Origin: Clostridium tagluense
Lineage (GTDB): Bacteria > Bacillota > Clostridia > Clostridiales > Clostridiaceae
Direction: 5' to 3'
Assembly: GCF_003865095.1 (NCBI RefSeq)
Contig: NZ_BHYK01000002.1
Span: 30,705 to 94,704 of the forward strand
DNA length: 64,000 bases
Shown: one piece after another, positions 40,661-49,393 of the stretch
Numbering within the stretch: position 1 is the first letter of the stretch
How the letters are laid out: each line of letters starts with the position of its first letter
The notes under the pieces: model-generated
What the model was told of the DNA's origin: nothing
Seen by the model: the letters and a program-made list of their open reading frames with translations, nothing else
The model's database searches: none
Position numbers and translations under genes: made by a program

Positions 40661-43162
40661 TTATTTATTAGTAATACTCATTGGTTCTAAAAGTTCCTTC
40701 ATTATATTAGCTGGTTTATCAAGGGATAATTGCTTATCTGAATAATATCCAACTTGATCTATTGTATAACCATAGGCAGTGACACTGGCATCAGTTACTA
40801 AATTAACATTAATTGTATCACCATCAACTTGTGCCCAGAATCCACTCTTTGTTCCATCATATTTTGATATAACATTATTGTTTTTATCTTTGATATTTAC
40901 AAAGTCATATCCAGCTTCGGTTTCAAGTCTTGAGAAATGTACAGAAACCTTTTGCGCTCCTGCCTTTGTATAGGTGTAGGTATTGTTATACTTGTTTGCA
41001 TAGTTGTGAGGTGACTCAACTGTCTTTGTTTCATAGTACCATTGGTTAGCACTAGTGCCAGTTGGATAGTTAGCCTTAAGAGTATATGGGGCAGATGTAC
41101 TGTAAGCGCCACTGTAACCAATTACTTTAACATAGTATTTACCAGCAGCGGGTGATGAATATGCGATACTCTCATTAGAGGTGCCTCCAGTTTCTGATTT
41201 AGCAACAGTTGTTCCACTTGAATCAAGTAGATAAACGTCATAATCCTTTGGTATGTTAGTTAAACTAACTGCTATTGCTCCTGGTGCTGTTGTATTAAAA
41301 TAGTAATAATCAGTATCTGTTGATGAATAAATATAAGAATTGTAAACTGTGTCACTTGTTATTGGGCCGTATGCAGTAGCAGTAGAATTATTTGGTTCAT
41401 ATGTGTCATTGCCAACAACTGTTCCACCAATTCCAACCTGTGTAAAAGCATTTGCAATTGCAGTATATTCAGCCCCGTTTGCTCCATATAAATCTGTTGC
41501 TGCTTGTAATAATGCGGTTCTAGCATCGTCAAACTGTGATGTAGCAGTTAAATAGGTTGATAATGCACGATAATAGATTTTTGATGTTTTGGAATTGTCA
41601 TTTATTGTACTAGCTAAAAGATAAAATGCTTTATTAGGAATACCACTATTTGTATGAACTCCACCCCAATCACCAGCTTGTGTTTCAGGCTTAGTAACAT
41701 AAGCACTCATATTATCTGGTTGGCCGTATAATGTAGGGGTCTTTAAATCTCTTAATGCATCTCCAGGTGTATTTGGAGTAAAGCAATCTTCGCCCATTTG
41801 CCAATCCGATACATCTCCTTCAATTAAATACCCAAATACATCAGACACAGATTCATTTAATGCGCCAGATTGGCTTCTATATTCTAAATTAGCTGTCTTT
41901 TCAGTTACTGCATGAGTAAATTCATGCCCTACAACATCAAGAGCTGCTGATAAAGCCTTAAATCTACTACCATCCCCATCTCCATATACCATTTGAACAC
42001 CATTCCAATAAGCATTATTGTAATTTGAACCATAATGTACTGAAGACTTTATTGTTGCACCCGCATTATCAAAGCTATTTCTATTGAAGTTATTTTTATA
42101 GAAATCATAAACTAAACCAATATTATAGTGAGCATCTACTGCAGCACCCTGAACAGCTGAGTCAAAATTGTTATCTGTATCTGTAGCAAGTGTTCCAGGA
42201 AGATTTGCATCATTAGTGCTATTATTCATGCTATAAGTATATATACTTGCGCCCTTTGTTAAATCAGTTAAACTATATTTGTTGTTAGTATAATCTAGGT
42301 TTAAATTTCTTGTCTGCCCATTTACACCCACACCGGTTCCGGTTGCAGCGGAATTATCAATAGCATTAAAGGAATCAATTACATTTCCGGTTTCTGCATT
42401 AACAAATATTTTCCAGTTGCCTGGCTTAGATCCCATAAATTGTAAAGTAACTAATTGTACTGCTTGCCACTGTCCTTTATAATTATATAAATAAGGTACT
42501 GATATTGGTTCAGAGTTGTAGATGACCTTATTTGACTTCACGGCTAAATTATCTTTTACAACTTCATTAGTTGTAGCATCAACTTTATTAGTTGTATAAT
42601 CAAGTTTATCTGATTCTAAGTGTAAATAAGCTTCTGCAACTTTAATAGCTTTGCTAGCTGAAATCTTTATTTTGTTATTCCATATATCAGTTGGGATACT
42701 TTGATCAGCCTGCCCATTAATTGAATACACATTGCCGTTATTATCTGTATGAACTATTAATTCTGTTCCATATACAGGGATACCGTCTACAAATAATTTA
42801 TATCTGTAATGTTTTGTTCCTAATTTATCTGAATCAACCCTTTCAATTTCAAAGTTGCCATACTCTAAATTAAATAGAGCCTTATTATCATTTAAGAAAT
42901 TTAATGCATCAGTTTCATTCTGAACGGGCTTTTCTGACAAATTACCAGTAACAAATGTAGGAATTCCCTTCTTTTCGTTCCAGATGATTTTTAATTCTTT
43001 TTTTGATTTTCCCGAATTTTTTGTGAATGTATCTAAAATGCTTATCTGCTTATTCTTTTTATCAATTCTATCATCCTTTTTCACGCCAGGATAAGTAGCT
43101 CCTTGAGCCGTTATGCCAAATGTAAACACAAATACCAATAAAAAAGCAACTGTCTTTTTCAA
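40661..43162 (-). CDS. Secreted M4-family zinc metalloprotease (thermolysin/neutral protease type)
   Basis: 833 aa. Signal peptide MKKTVAFLLVFVFTFGITAQG; propeptide with FTP and PepSY modules to about residue 250; catalytic domain with zinc motif HEFTH at 413-417 and the third ligand in GALNESVSDVFGYLIEGD; M4 C-terminal domain (ADLYG, FTQVG). Then a PPC domain from about 580 (DTYEPNNSTATAYGPI, YVKVIGYSG) and a terminal CUB-like beta domain (about 705-815, FVNIKDKNNNVISKYDG). The prepro form is normally cleaved outside the cell; the C-terminal domains would help substrate binding. AAAAGGAGG precedes the ATG. The gene lies between the two helicase copies, flanked by repeats. Confidence 0.93.
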   Translation of the reverse strand: MKKTVAFLLVFVFTFGITAQGATYPGVKKDDRIDKKNKQISILDTFTKNSGKSKKELKIIWNEKKGIPTFVTGNLSEKPVQNETDALNFLNDNKALFNLEYGNFEIERVDSDKLGTKHYRYKLFVDGIPVYGTELIVHTDNNGNVYSINGQADQSIPTDIWNNKIKISASKAIKVAEAYLHLESDKLDYTTNKVDATTNEVVKDNLAVKSNKVIYNSEPISVPYLYNYKGQWQAVQLVTLQFMGSKPGNWKIFVNAETGNVIDSFNAIDNSAATGTGVGVNGQTRNLNLDYTNNKYSLTDLTKGASIYTYSMNNSTNDANLPGTLATDTDNNFDSAVQGAAVDAHYNIGLVYDFYKNNFNRNSFDNAGATIKSSVHYGSNYNNAYWNGVQMVYGDGDGSRFKALSAALDVVGHEFTHAVTEKTANLEYRSQSGALNESVSDVFGYLIEGDVSDWQMGEDCFTPNTPGDALRDLKTPTLYGQPDNMSAYVTKPETQAGDWGGVHTNSGIPNKAFYLLASTINDNSKTSKIYYRALSTYLTATSQFDDARTALLQAATDLYGANGAEYTAIANAFTQVGIGGTVVGNDTYEPNNSTATAYGPITSDTVYNSYIYSSTDTDYYYFNTTAPGAIAVSLTNIPKDYDVYLLDSSGTTVAKSETGGTSNESIAYSSPAAGKYYVKVIGYSGAYSTSAPYTLKANYPTGTSANQWYYETKTVESPHNYANKYNNTYTYTKAGAQKVSVHFSRLETEAGYDFVNIKDKNNNVISKYDGTKSGFWAQVDGDTINVNLVTDASVTAYGYTIDQVGYYSDKQLSLDKPANIMKELLEPMSITNK

Positions 43163-43219
43163 TTAATAATCCTCCTTTTAATTTTAATTTAGGTTTTGAT
43201 TCTGTCATTGATGTAAGAA

Positions 43220-43307
43220 CTAATGTACTATATTACCATAGGCATACTCCCTTTCATTTTTTTTTGAACATATGGATGGCCGTATATTTGAAACTATAGT
43301 TATACAA
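43220..43307 (+). repeat. 88-bp dispersed element, copy 2
   Basis: Second copy of the element at 22506-22593, uninterrupted here. It again lies upstream of an MFS remnant (43681), supporting an origin as that gene's upstream region. Confidence 0.75.
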
Positions 43308-43680
43308 ATTTAGTTGCACAAATAAAATCTATGCAGACTAAAAGCAAGCTCTTAATTGATTCTCAAAACAATTATAATAAATTAAGTAGGATAATTAGGG
43401 ATTCTGATTTACCTGGTGTGTTTTGGATTATGAATTGAGTTGAAGTAAATAACACTGCTTATGTGAGGTTACAAAAAGCTCAGCAAGGTGCTGTTTTTTT
43501 ATGGATCTTTATCGAAGGTTGTTTATAATAAATCTTCTATATATGTTAAATATTAACATATATAGAAATACAATTCAACACTTTTGTTAAATATTTGTTA
43601 CTTTTTTTTAAGCAATGTTTTATAAATCCTAGTAGGGCAACTCCATAAAGTAATTAGTCAATTTTTCTACTATGGGTAAT
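43308..43680. other. Gene-poor stretch with a short coding remnant and a hairpin
   Basis: A short open frame at 43331-43438 (MQTKSKLLIDSQNNYNKLSR...) has no ribosome-binding site and looks like a fragment of a lost protein. CAGCA-AGG-TGCTG followed by seven T at about 43481-43500 is a small terminator-like hairpin. Nothing else can be supported. Confidence 0.4.
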
Positions 43681-43769
43681 CATATATGGTACTTGGAATG
43701 GCTATGATTATATTAATAGTTTTTACTATGAAATATATGAATGAAAGGCTTGGACTTAAGCAAAATTGA
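43681..43769 (+). pseudogene. MFS transporter 3' remnant C
   Basis: Encodes MVLGMAMIILIVFTMKYMNE then RLGLKQN and a stop, the last transmembrane segment of the MFS family member seen at 24171-24640. It is preserved better at its end than remnant B. Confidence 0.75.
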
Positions 43770-43863
43770 TTTCTCTCAATAAAATAGTATAATATAATAA
43801 GATGCAACTTGCCACCTAATGGAAGGCACTAGCCACCTGTTAGCAATCCTAAGGAGGGAATTT

Positions 43864-45531
43864 ATGAGTTATAATATTAATAATCCAATAATAATTCAGA
43901 GTGATAAAACTTTACTTTTAGAAGTAAATAATGATTTATATGAGGAAGTAAGAGATCAAATATCAAGATTTGCAGAACTTGAAAAAAGTCCAGAATATAT
44001 ACATACATATAAAATCTCACCACTTTCCTTATGGAATGCAGCTTCTAGTGGTATGTCTTCACAAAAAATATTAGAAATCTTAGAAAACTACAGTAAATAT
44101 GAAGTGCCGCAGAATGTAATAAAGGATATAGAACATAATATAGAGAAATATGGAAAAATAAAGTTAATAAAAGAAGATAATAGGCTAATATTAATATGTG
44201 ATGATAAGTACATAATGACTGAAATTTTAAATTATAAGTCTATGGATAAATATATATTGGAAAAAATAGATGAGAGCAAAGTGATTATAAATTCTCTAAT
44301 GAGAGGTTCAATAAAGCAGTTTTTAATTAAACTTGGTTACCCAGTAGAAGATTTAGCAGGTTACATTGAAGGTGCAAAGTTCGAAACCACACTTAGAAAA
44401 AAGACGCTACAGGGGGGCTCGCTTACAATAAGAGATTATCAGAAAGAAGCAGCAGATATATTTTATGCTAATGGAACGGCTAAGGGTGGAAGTGGAGTAA
44501 TTGTTCTTCCTTGTGGTGCTGGTAAAACAATAACAGCCATGGCCACAATGGATAAAATTAATACAGAAACTTTAATTTTAACTACAAATATAACAGCATT
44601 AAGACAATGGAAGTCTGAAATAATTGATAAAATGAATATAAAAGAGAAAGATATAGGAGAATATAGCGGTGAAATAAAGGAAATAAAGCCTATAACTATA
44701 ACTACCTATCAAATACTTACCTATAGAAAAAGTTCCGTATCAGAGTTTGCCCATATGAAATTGTTTAATGATAAAAAATGGGGATTTATTATATATGACG
44801 AAGTCCATACATTGCCAGCGCCAATTTTTAGAGCAGTAGCAGATATTCAAGCAACTAGAAGACTGGGATTAACTGCGACTCTTGTTCGGGAAGATAAAAA
44901 AGAAGATGATGTATTTACGTTAATAGGACCTAAAAAGTATGATGTGCCTTGGAAAGTGCTAGAAAAGCAAGGGTGGATAGCAACAGCTGAATGTAGAGAA
45001 ATCAGAGTGGCGATGCCAGAAAATCTTAAAATGGAATATGCTGTAGGGGAAAGTGCAAAGAAATTTAGGATAGCTTCAGAAAACTATAGTAAAATAGATG
45101 TATTAAAGGATCTTATAAATGTGCATAAAAATGATAGCATACTTATAATTGGTCAGTATGTACAGCAGCTTAACATAATAGCGAAGGAGTTTAATCTTCC
45201 TCTTATAACCGGAAAAACAAAGAACGTGGATAGGGAAGAGTTGTACCATAAATTTAAAAATGGAGAGGTTAAAATTCTTGTAGTTTCAAAGGTTGCAAAT
45301 TATGCTATTGATTTACCTGATGCTAATGTGGCTGTTCAAGTATCTGGTACCTTTGGCTCAAGGCAGGAAGAAGCTCAAAGACTGGGAAGGATATTAAGGC
45401 CTAAAGGTGGAGATAACAAGGCATATTTCTATTCTGTAGTTACAGCGGATAGTCGCGAACAAGAATTTGCAAGTAAAAGGCAGCTTTTTTTAACAGAGCA
45501 AGGATATAGATATATTATTGAAAATAGATAA
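43864..45531 (+). CDS. XPB-like superfamily 2 DNA helicase
   Basis: 555 aa. The N-terminal 200 residues match the XPB/Ssl2 N-terminal and damage-recognition region. The helicase core follows: LPCGAGKTITAMAT (Walker A, G218-T222), TTNITALRQW (Ia), IIYDEVHTLPA (DEVH box), LGLTATLVRED (III), SILIIGQYVQQL (IV) and EEAQRLGRILRPKGGD (VI). The ATG at 43864 follows AAGGAGGG with 6 nt spacing; an earlier in-frame ATG at 43819 lacks a site. A partner gene starts 73 nt downstream, the same order as in the broken copy at 38909-40536. In bacteria this XPB-type pair is poorly characterised: DNA repair, transcription-linked opening or defence are all possible. Confidence 0.9.
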   Translation: MSYNINNPIIIQSDKTLLLEVNNDLYEEVRDQISRFAELEKSPEYIHTYKISPLSLWNAASSGMSSQKILEILENYSKYEVPQNVIKDIEHNIEKYGKIKLIKEDNRLILICDDKYIMTEILNYKSMDKYILEKIDESKVIINSLMRGSIKQFLIKLGYPVEDLAGYIEGAKFETTLRKKTLQGGSLTIRDYQKEAADIFYANGTAKGGSGVIVLPCGAGKTITAMATMDKINTETLILTTNITALRQWKSEIIDKMNIKEKDIGEYSGEIKEIKPITITTYQILTYRKSSVSEFAHMKLFNDKKWGFIIYDEVHTLPAPIFRAVADIQATRRLGLTATLVREDKKEDDVFTLIGPKKYDVPWKVLEKQGWIATAECREIRVAMPENLKMEYAVGESAKKFRIASENYSKIDVLKDLINVHKNDSILIIGQYVQQLNIIAKEFNLPLITGKTKNVDREELYHKFKNGEVKILVVSKVANYAIDLPDANVAVQVSGTFGSRQEEAQRLGRILRPKGGDNKAYFYSVVTADSREQEFASKRQLFLTEQGYRYIIENR

Positions 45532-45604
45532 TTTTTTTAGTGATTAAAAGTAAATTAACAATATTCCAGCACCTAAGGTGATGCGTAAGGAAAGGCGGTA
45601 AATC

Positions 45605-47314
45605 ATGAATATAATAATTAGAAATCAAATAGAGCAGTTAACCATATACGACTTAACTGCTTATTTAAAAGTTTCAGATATAAGACCACTACCTAAAAGA
45701 AAAGCTGATATGGTAAATGCTATAGAGAAAATAATCACTGATGAAATTCAAATATTAAAAATATGGAAAAATCTAAGTGACTTAGACAAAGAACTAATGG
45801 AAGCATTTATCAGAGGAGAAGGTTTACTGGACACAGATGAAATAGATAGTATATATGAAAAGCACCATGCGAACTCACAGGAAGGTTCTAGGAATAGAAA
45901 TTATAGAAGACATATATTATCAGAGAATTCAAAAGCAAATCTATTTTTTATTAATGGTAGTATTCCCATTAATGTATTTAAGCTATTAAAAGCTCAGTTA
46001 AAAGAAATAGAAATAAAGTTTGAAGCTGCCCCAATAAATATAGAAAATTATGTAGATGATGAAAATATTAAATATATTTCAATAAGAGAGGATTTTGAAA
46101 AAGATTTTTTGTCTATAATAAAGCTTATTAATTCTAGTAACTTAAAAGTAACAGACTCATTAGGATTACCTAATAAAACAGCTTTGGTAAAAATGAATGA
46201 AGCTTTAAAAAACAAAGAAATTTCTAGAATGGATGAAATAAAGTCAATAGAAAAATCCACTAGACTGTATGGTATATTTTATTTGCTAATGATTGGAGAA
46301 ATAGTACAAGTTGAGAATAAAAGCCTTATACTAACTGAAGATACAGAAGATTTTCTAGAGTTAAATATGCTGGGGAAATGCAAATATTTATTAGATATAT
46401 ATTTAAATTGTGAGGTAGATGAATTAGCAAGAATAAATGAAATGAAGCTAATGAGTGAAGAAACAGAGAATCTGGAACGATGCAGAAAAACAATTTTAAA
46501 TTATATTAAGAAAGCCCCTATAGATGAGTGGATTGACATGAAGCAACTTGCTGGGCTAATTAAAAAAACAAATAGAAATTTTTTAGTAAAAGCAGTAGGA
46601 GCAATAACAAAATATGATGAATATCATAGATATTATTATGATATTGATAGCTGGGAAGTATCTGAAAGATTCTTAGACGTTGTTCTCATTGAATATCTAT
46701 CTACTATTGGAATAGTAGATTTAATAGTTAAAACAAGAAATAACGATTATGATGTTTCATATATTGCGGTAAAAAATTTTAAACTAACAGCACTTGGAGC
46801 GCATGTACTAGGCGTAAATAGTGAATACAAAAATAATATAGTCCTTCAAGATGCAGGAATGATTATTCAGCCTAATTTTGAAATAATGGTTCCACAGGGT
46901 AGTAAAAAAGAAAGCTATTGTCTTAAGCTGGATAGATTTGCAGAGAAAAAATGCGAAGATCTAATGAATATATATGAATTGAATTTTAAATCCATGATAA
47001 GAGCGCTTGATAGTTATATTTCCATTGAGTGGATAATTGAGTACCTTTTGGAAAATTCAAAAAACAATATACCAGGTAATGTATTAATTACCCTGGAAAA
47101 GTGGAAACAAGATAGCAGTAAGATAAAGATTAGAACAGTAACTATAGTAGAAACTGAGGATAAATATCTTCTTGAAGAGTTAAGGAGTTATAAGGGAGTA
47201 AATAAGTACATAGAAAATCAGCTTCCACATGCATTTGAAATTGATGAACGACATGCAAATAAGGTTAAAAGAGAAATAGAGAAAAAAGCACATTTTTGTA
47301 TATTATCTGAATAA
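45605..47314 (+). CDS. Helicase-associated (XPB partner) protein
   Basis: 569 aa. The N-terminus (LTIYDLTAYLKVSDIRPLPKRKADMVNAIEKII) resembles the SAP-like/winged-helix start of bacterial helicase-associated proteins. Residues 230-360 look winged-helix-like. The C-terminal 130 residues include DAGMIIQPNFEIMVPQGS and the long IKIRTVTIVETEDKYLLEELRS, typical of the Helicase_C_3/XPB-partner group. No helicase or nuclease motif is seen, so it is probably an adaptor or DNA-binding subunit of the upstream helicase. GGAAAGGCGG precedes the ATG. Confidence 0.78.
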   Translation: MNIIIRNQIEQLTIYDLTAYLKVSDIRPLPKRKADMVNAIEKIITDEIQILKIWKNLSDLDKELMEAFIRGEGLLDTDEIDSIYEKHHANSQEGSRNRNYRRHILSENSKANLFFINGSIPINVFKLLKAQLKEIEIKFEAAPINIENYVDDENIKYISIREDFEKDFLSIIKLINSSNLKVTDSLGLPNKTALVKMNEALKNKEISRMDEIKSIEKSTRLYGIFYLLMIGEIVQVENKSLILTEDTEDFLELNMLGKCKYLLDIYLNCEVDELARINEMKLMSEETENLERCRKTILNYIKKAPIDEWIDMKQLAGLIKKTNRNFLVKAVGAITKYDEYHRYYYDIDSWEVSERFLDVVLIEYLSTIGIVDLIVKTRNNDYDVSYIAVKNFKLTALGAHVLGVNSEYKNNIVLQDAGMIIQPNFEIMVPQGSKKESYCLKLDRFAEKKCEDLMNIYELNFKSMIRALDSYISIEWIIEYLLENSKNNIPGNVLITLEKWKQDSSKIKIRTVTIVETEDKYLLEELRSYKGVNKYIENQLPHAFEIDERHANKVKREIEKKAHFCILSE

Positions 47315-47487
47315 ATATTTTGTAATAGAGAAAGTGGATATGAAAGAAGAAATATAACAATATTTTGGTAATATGTTAATAAACATATAAATAAGATTTT
47401 ATATGGTTGGGGTATAATTAATAAGTAATCTAGTTTAACTAAATAGATGGTATTTATAGTATTTTAAATATAAAGAGGAGTGATTAT

Positions 47488-48327
47488 ATGTGTAGGTTGA
47501 ATCAGAAAATAGATCTTGTTTTTAAAAAGCTATTTGGCTCAGAAGAAAATAAAGATATACTAATAGCTTTTATTAATTCAGTATTATCTGAAGACCAACA
47601 GATAGTTAATGTTGAGTTAAGAAATCCTTATAATATATCAAGTTACTTTAAAGGAAAAATGTCTATACTAGATATAAAAGCAGTAGATGAAGATGGCAAA
47701 TGGTACGATATAGAGATGCAGATAGCAGAACAGGGCGCTTACGATAAGAGAGCTTTTTATGATTGGTCGAAAGCATTTTCAGAACAAATTGAGAGTGGAG
47801 AACAATATGCAGAACCAAAGAAAACTATAGGAATTCATATTCTTGATTTCAACCTTGAGCAGTTAGAATGCGAAGAAGACTATCATAGTACTATAAAACC
47901 GTATATTGAAAAAAGTAAAAATCAGTTTTCCGACTTATTTGAATTGCACTTTATAGAACTTAATAAGTTCAAAAAAGATTATAATGAGATAAAGACAGCT
48001 ATGGATAGATGGACGGCTTTTTTAAGCAAAGCTCATCAATTTGATAAAGAACATATACCAAAAGAACTAGCAGAAGACAAGGCTGTAAAAAAGGCAGTAG
48101 AACAATTAGATATAATGTATATGAGCAAAGAAGAACGAGAAGTTTATGAATATGAGAGAAAAGCTAGAATGAATTATAAGGAAGAAATTAGGACTGTATT
48201 AGAAAATCAAAAGGTAGAAATAGCTAGAAATCTATTAGATGTATTAAGCGATGAAATAATATCTAGCTTACTTTATACTTATTTGGAAAAAATATTCATT
48301 GATAAGTTGGTGCCATTTTTTTGCTAA
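47488..48327 (+). CDS. Rpn-family PD-(D/E)XK nuclease/putative transposase, copy 1
   Basis: 279 aa. Start MCRLNQKIDLVFKKLFGSEE and core GKMSILDIKAVDE..GKWYDIEMQIAEQ, giving the D62...E76-x-Q78 active site of the PD-(D/E)XK (PDDEXK_2) group. The Rpn group cuts DNA and promotes RecA-independent recombination in E. coli relatives. About 75% identical by eye to the protein at 49394 until residue 220; afterwards the tail is diverged (ending SLLYTYLEKIFIDKLVPFFC instead of the family's GLSIEEVEKI), suggesting a frameshifted or replaced C-terminus. AGAGGAGTG precedes the ATG. Confidence 0.85.
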   Translation: MCRLNQKIDLVFKKLFGSEENKDILIAFINSVLSEDQQIVNVELRNPYNISSYFKGKMSILDIKAVDEDGKWYDIEMQIAEQGAYDKRAFYDWSKAFSEQIESGEQYAEPKKTIGIHILDFNLEQLECEEDYHSTIKPYIEKSKNQFSDLFELHFIELNKFKKDYNEIKTAMDRWTAFLSKAHQFDKEHIPKELAEDKAVKKAVEQLDIMYMSKEEREVYEYERKARMNYKEEIRTVLENQKVEIARNLLDVLSDEIISSLLYTYLEKIFIDKLVPFFC

Positions 48328-48386
48328 GGTAGTAATTGAAAAGCATGCTCTTAATCATTAAAAATCTAAATTAGGGAGAAACAAAT

Positions 48387-48440
48387 ATGAAATACAAAAT
48401 ATATATTGTGGAAGATGATTTAGCATTCCTGGGATTTTAA
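48387..48440 (+). pseudogene. N-terminal scrap of a response regulator
   Basis: AGGGAG plus ATG opens MKYKIYIVEDDLAFLGF then stops. IVEDD is the typical start of a receiver domain with its acidic pocket. Only 17 codons remain. Confidence 0.5.
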
Positions 48441-48677
48441 AGTAGCTAGTTCATTTAGATATAAAATAATTGAATCATAAATAATGTAATTTACAATTAA
48501 TTTTTGTTTTTGCCATTATAATGACACAGAGAATAGTTATTATAAGTACATAGCAAGTAATTAAACTTTAATTAGAGTCCCCCTTTAATTAAGTATAGAT
48601 TTAATATAAACACTTAAAAGAACCGGTGTAATTTAATCGGTTCTTTTTTATTGCCTAAAAAACAATACTAATCTTAA

Positions 48678-48851
48678 AGGGGTATAATCTGGCCTTATTT
48701 AGAAGAAGCTTTAGTTAAATTTATGACTGCACATACGTATGATTTATTGAGAATGGATTCATCTAAATTATGGTCAGAGAGTCAAGAATATGTTTTAGAT
48801 ATGCTATCAAACGAATTTAATAATGATTTGACTAATTGGCTAAAAATATAA
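48678..48851 (+). pseudogene. Unidentified gene fragment
   Basis: A frame without a usable start reads RGIIWPYLEEALVKFM then TAHTYDLLRMDSSKLW and on to NDLTNWLKI. Composition and lack of stops suggest a coding origin. The family is not recognised. It lies in a 1-kb decayed stretch between the two Rpn genes. Confidence 0.35.
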
Positions 48852-49240
48852 CAAGGAAGGTCAAAAGAAACAATAGAGAAATATATTCAGAATCAAGGAT
48901 AAGCATTAAGCCGTTCAGCTACTACCCTAAAGAAATAGTAGCTTTCTGACTTTTTCATATAAATAGGCACTGAAAACTCGTTATTGCAGAATTTACTGCC
49001 ACAAGAAGTGATAAAAATGTTAGAAGAGATTTGTGTGTTAAATGAGTACAAGCAAAAGGGTAATATGGATGTAGTGTATATGATTCCAAATTTATATTTA
49101 TTATAACAATTGTATTCAGGAAATAAATCATAAATGAAATCGTCATCTATAAAGGAAAAATCATGCTTCAGCTCTGATGATACTTTGAGCTGTTTGACTT
49201 TTTGTCGCACCCATTATTATGAAGATGTGACATATCAATC
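48852..49240. other. Decayed intergenic stretch between Rpn copies
   Basis: Both strands contain short open frames that overlap one another. The minus strand has a GTG-started frame 49210-48893 including DFSFIDDDFIYDLFPEY; the plus strand has 48963-49106 including LLPQEVIKMLEEICVLNEYK. Neither has a convincing ribosome-binding site, and only one can be real. This probably holds remnants of mobile or accessory genes. Confidence 0.3.
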
Positions 49241-49277
49241 ATTCCTAAAGACATTAAGCTCCATTGGAGATTGAAAC
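49241..49277 (+). repeat. Solitary CRISPR repeat outside the array
   Basis: 37 nt identical to the array repeat at 61687 onwards except for position 4 (C for T), including the ATTGAAAC end that forms the crRNA 5' handle. It has the same orientation as the array. No second repeat is visible within 100 nt on either side. It sits 117 nt upstream of the second Rpn gene and about 2.4 kb upstream of cas10d. Confidence 0.9.
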
Positions 49278-49393
49278 GAAGATTGTGGCAAGGCGATGAA
49301 TTCTAGGGTGTGAATTCCACTTAAAAAACAAATGCATGATGAAGCTTATAATATAGTTGTGGTATAATTATATTAGTTAAAGGGAGTGATTGC

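Noticed and set aside
48893..49210. Minus-strand open frame of about 105 codons (GTG start) next to the orphan CRISPR repeat, considered as a CreT-like toxin or transposase piece
   Set aside because: No ribosome-binding site, no family match I can defend, and a plus-strand frame in the same stretch looks equally coding-like.
49278..49320. Sequence after the orphan repeat as a normal spacer with a second degenerate repeat
   Set aside because: No second repeat or recognisable degenerate repeat was found in the next 100 nt.
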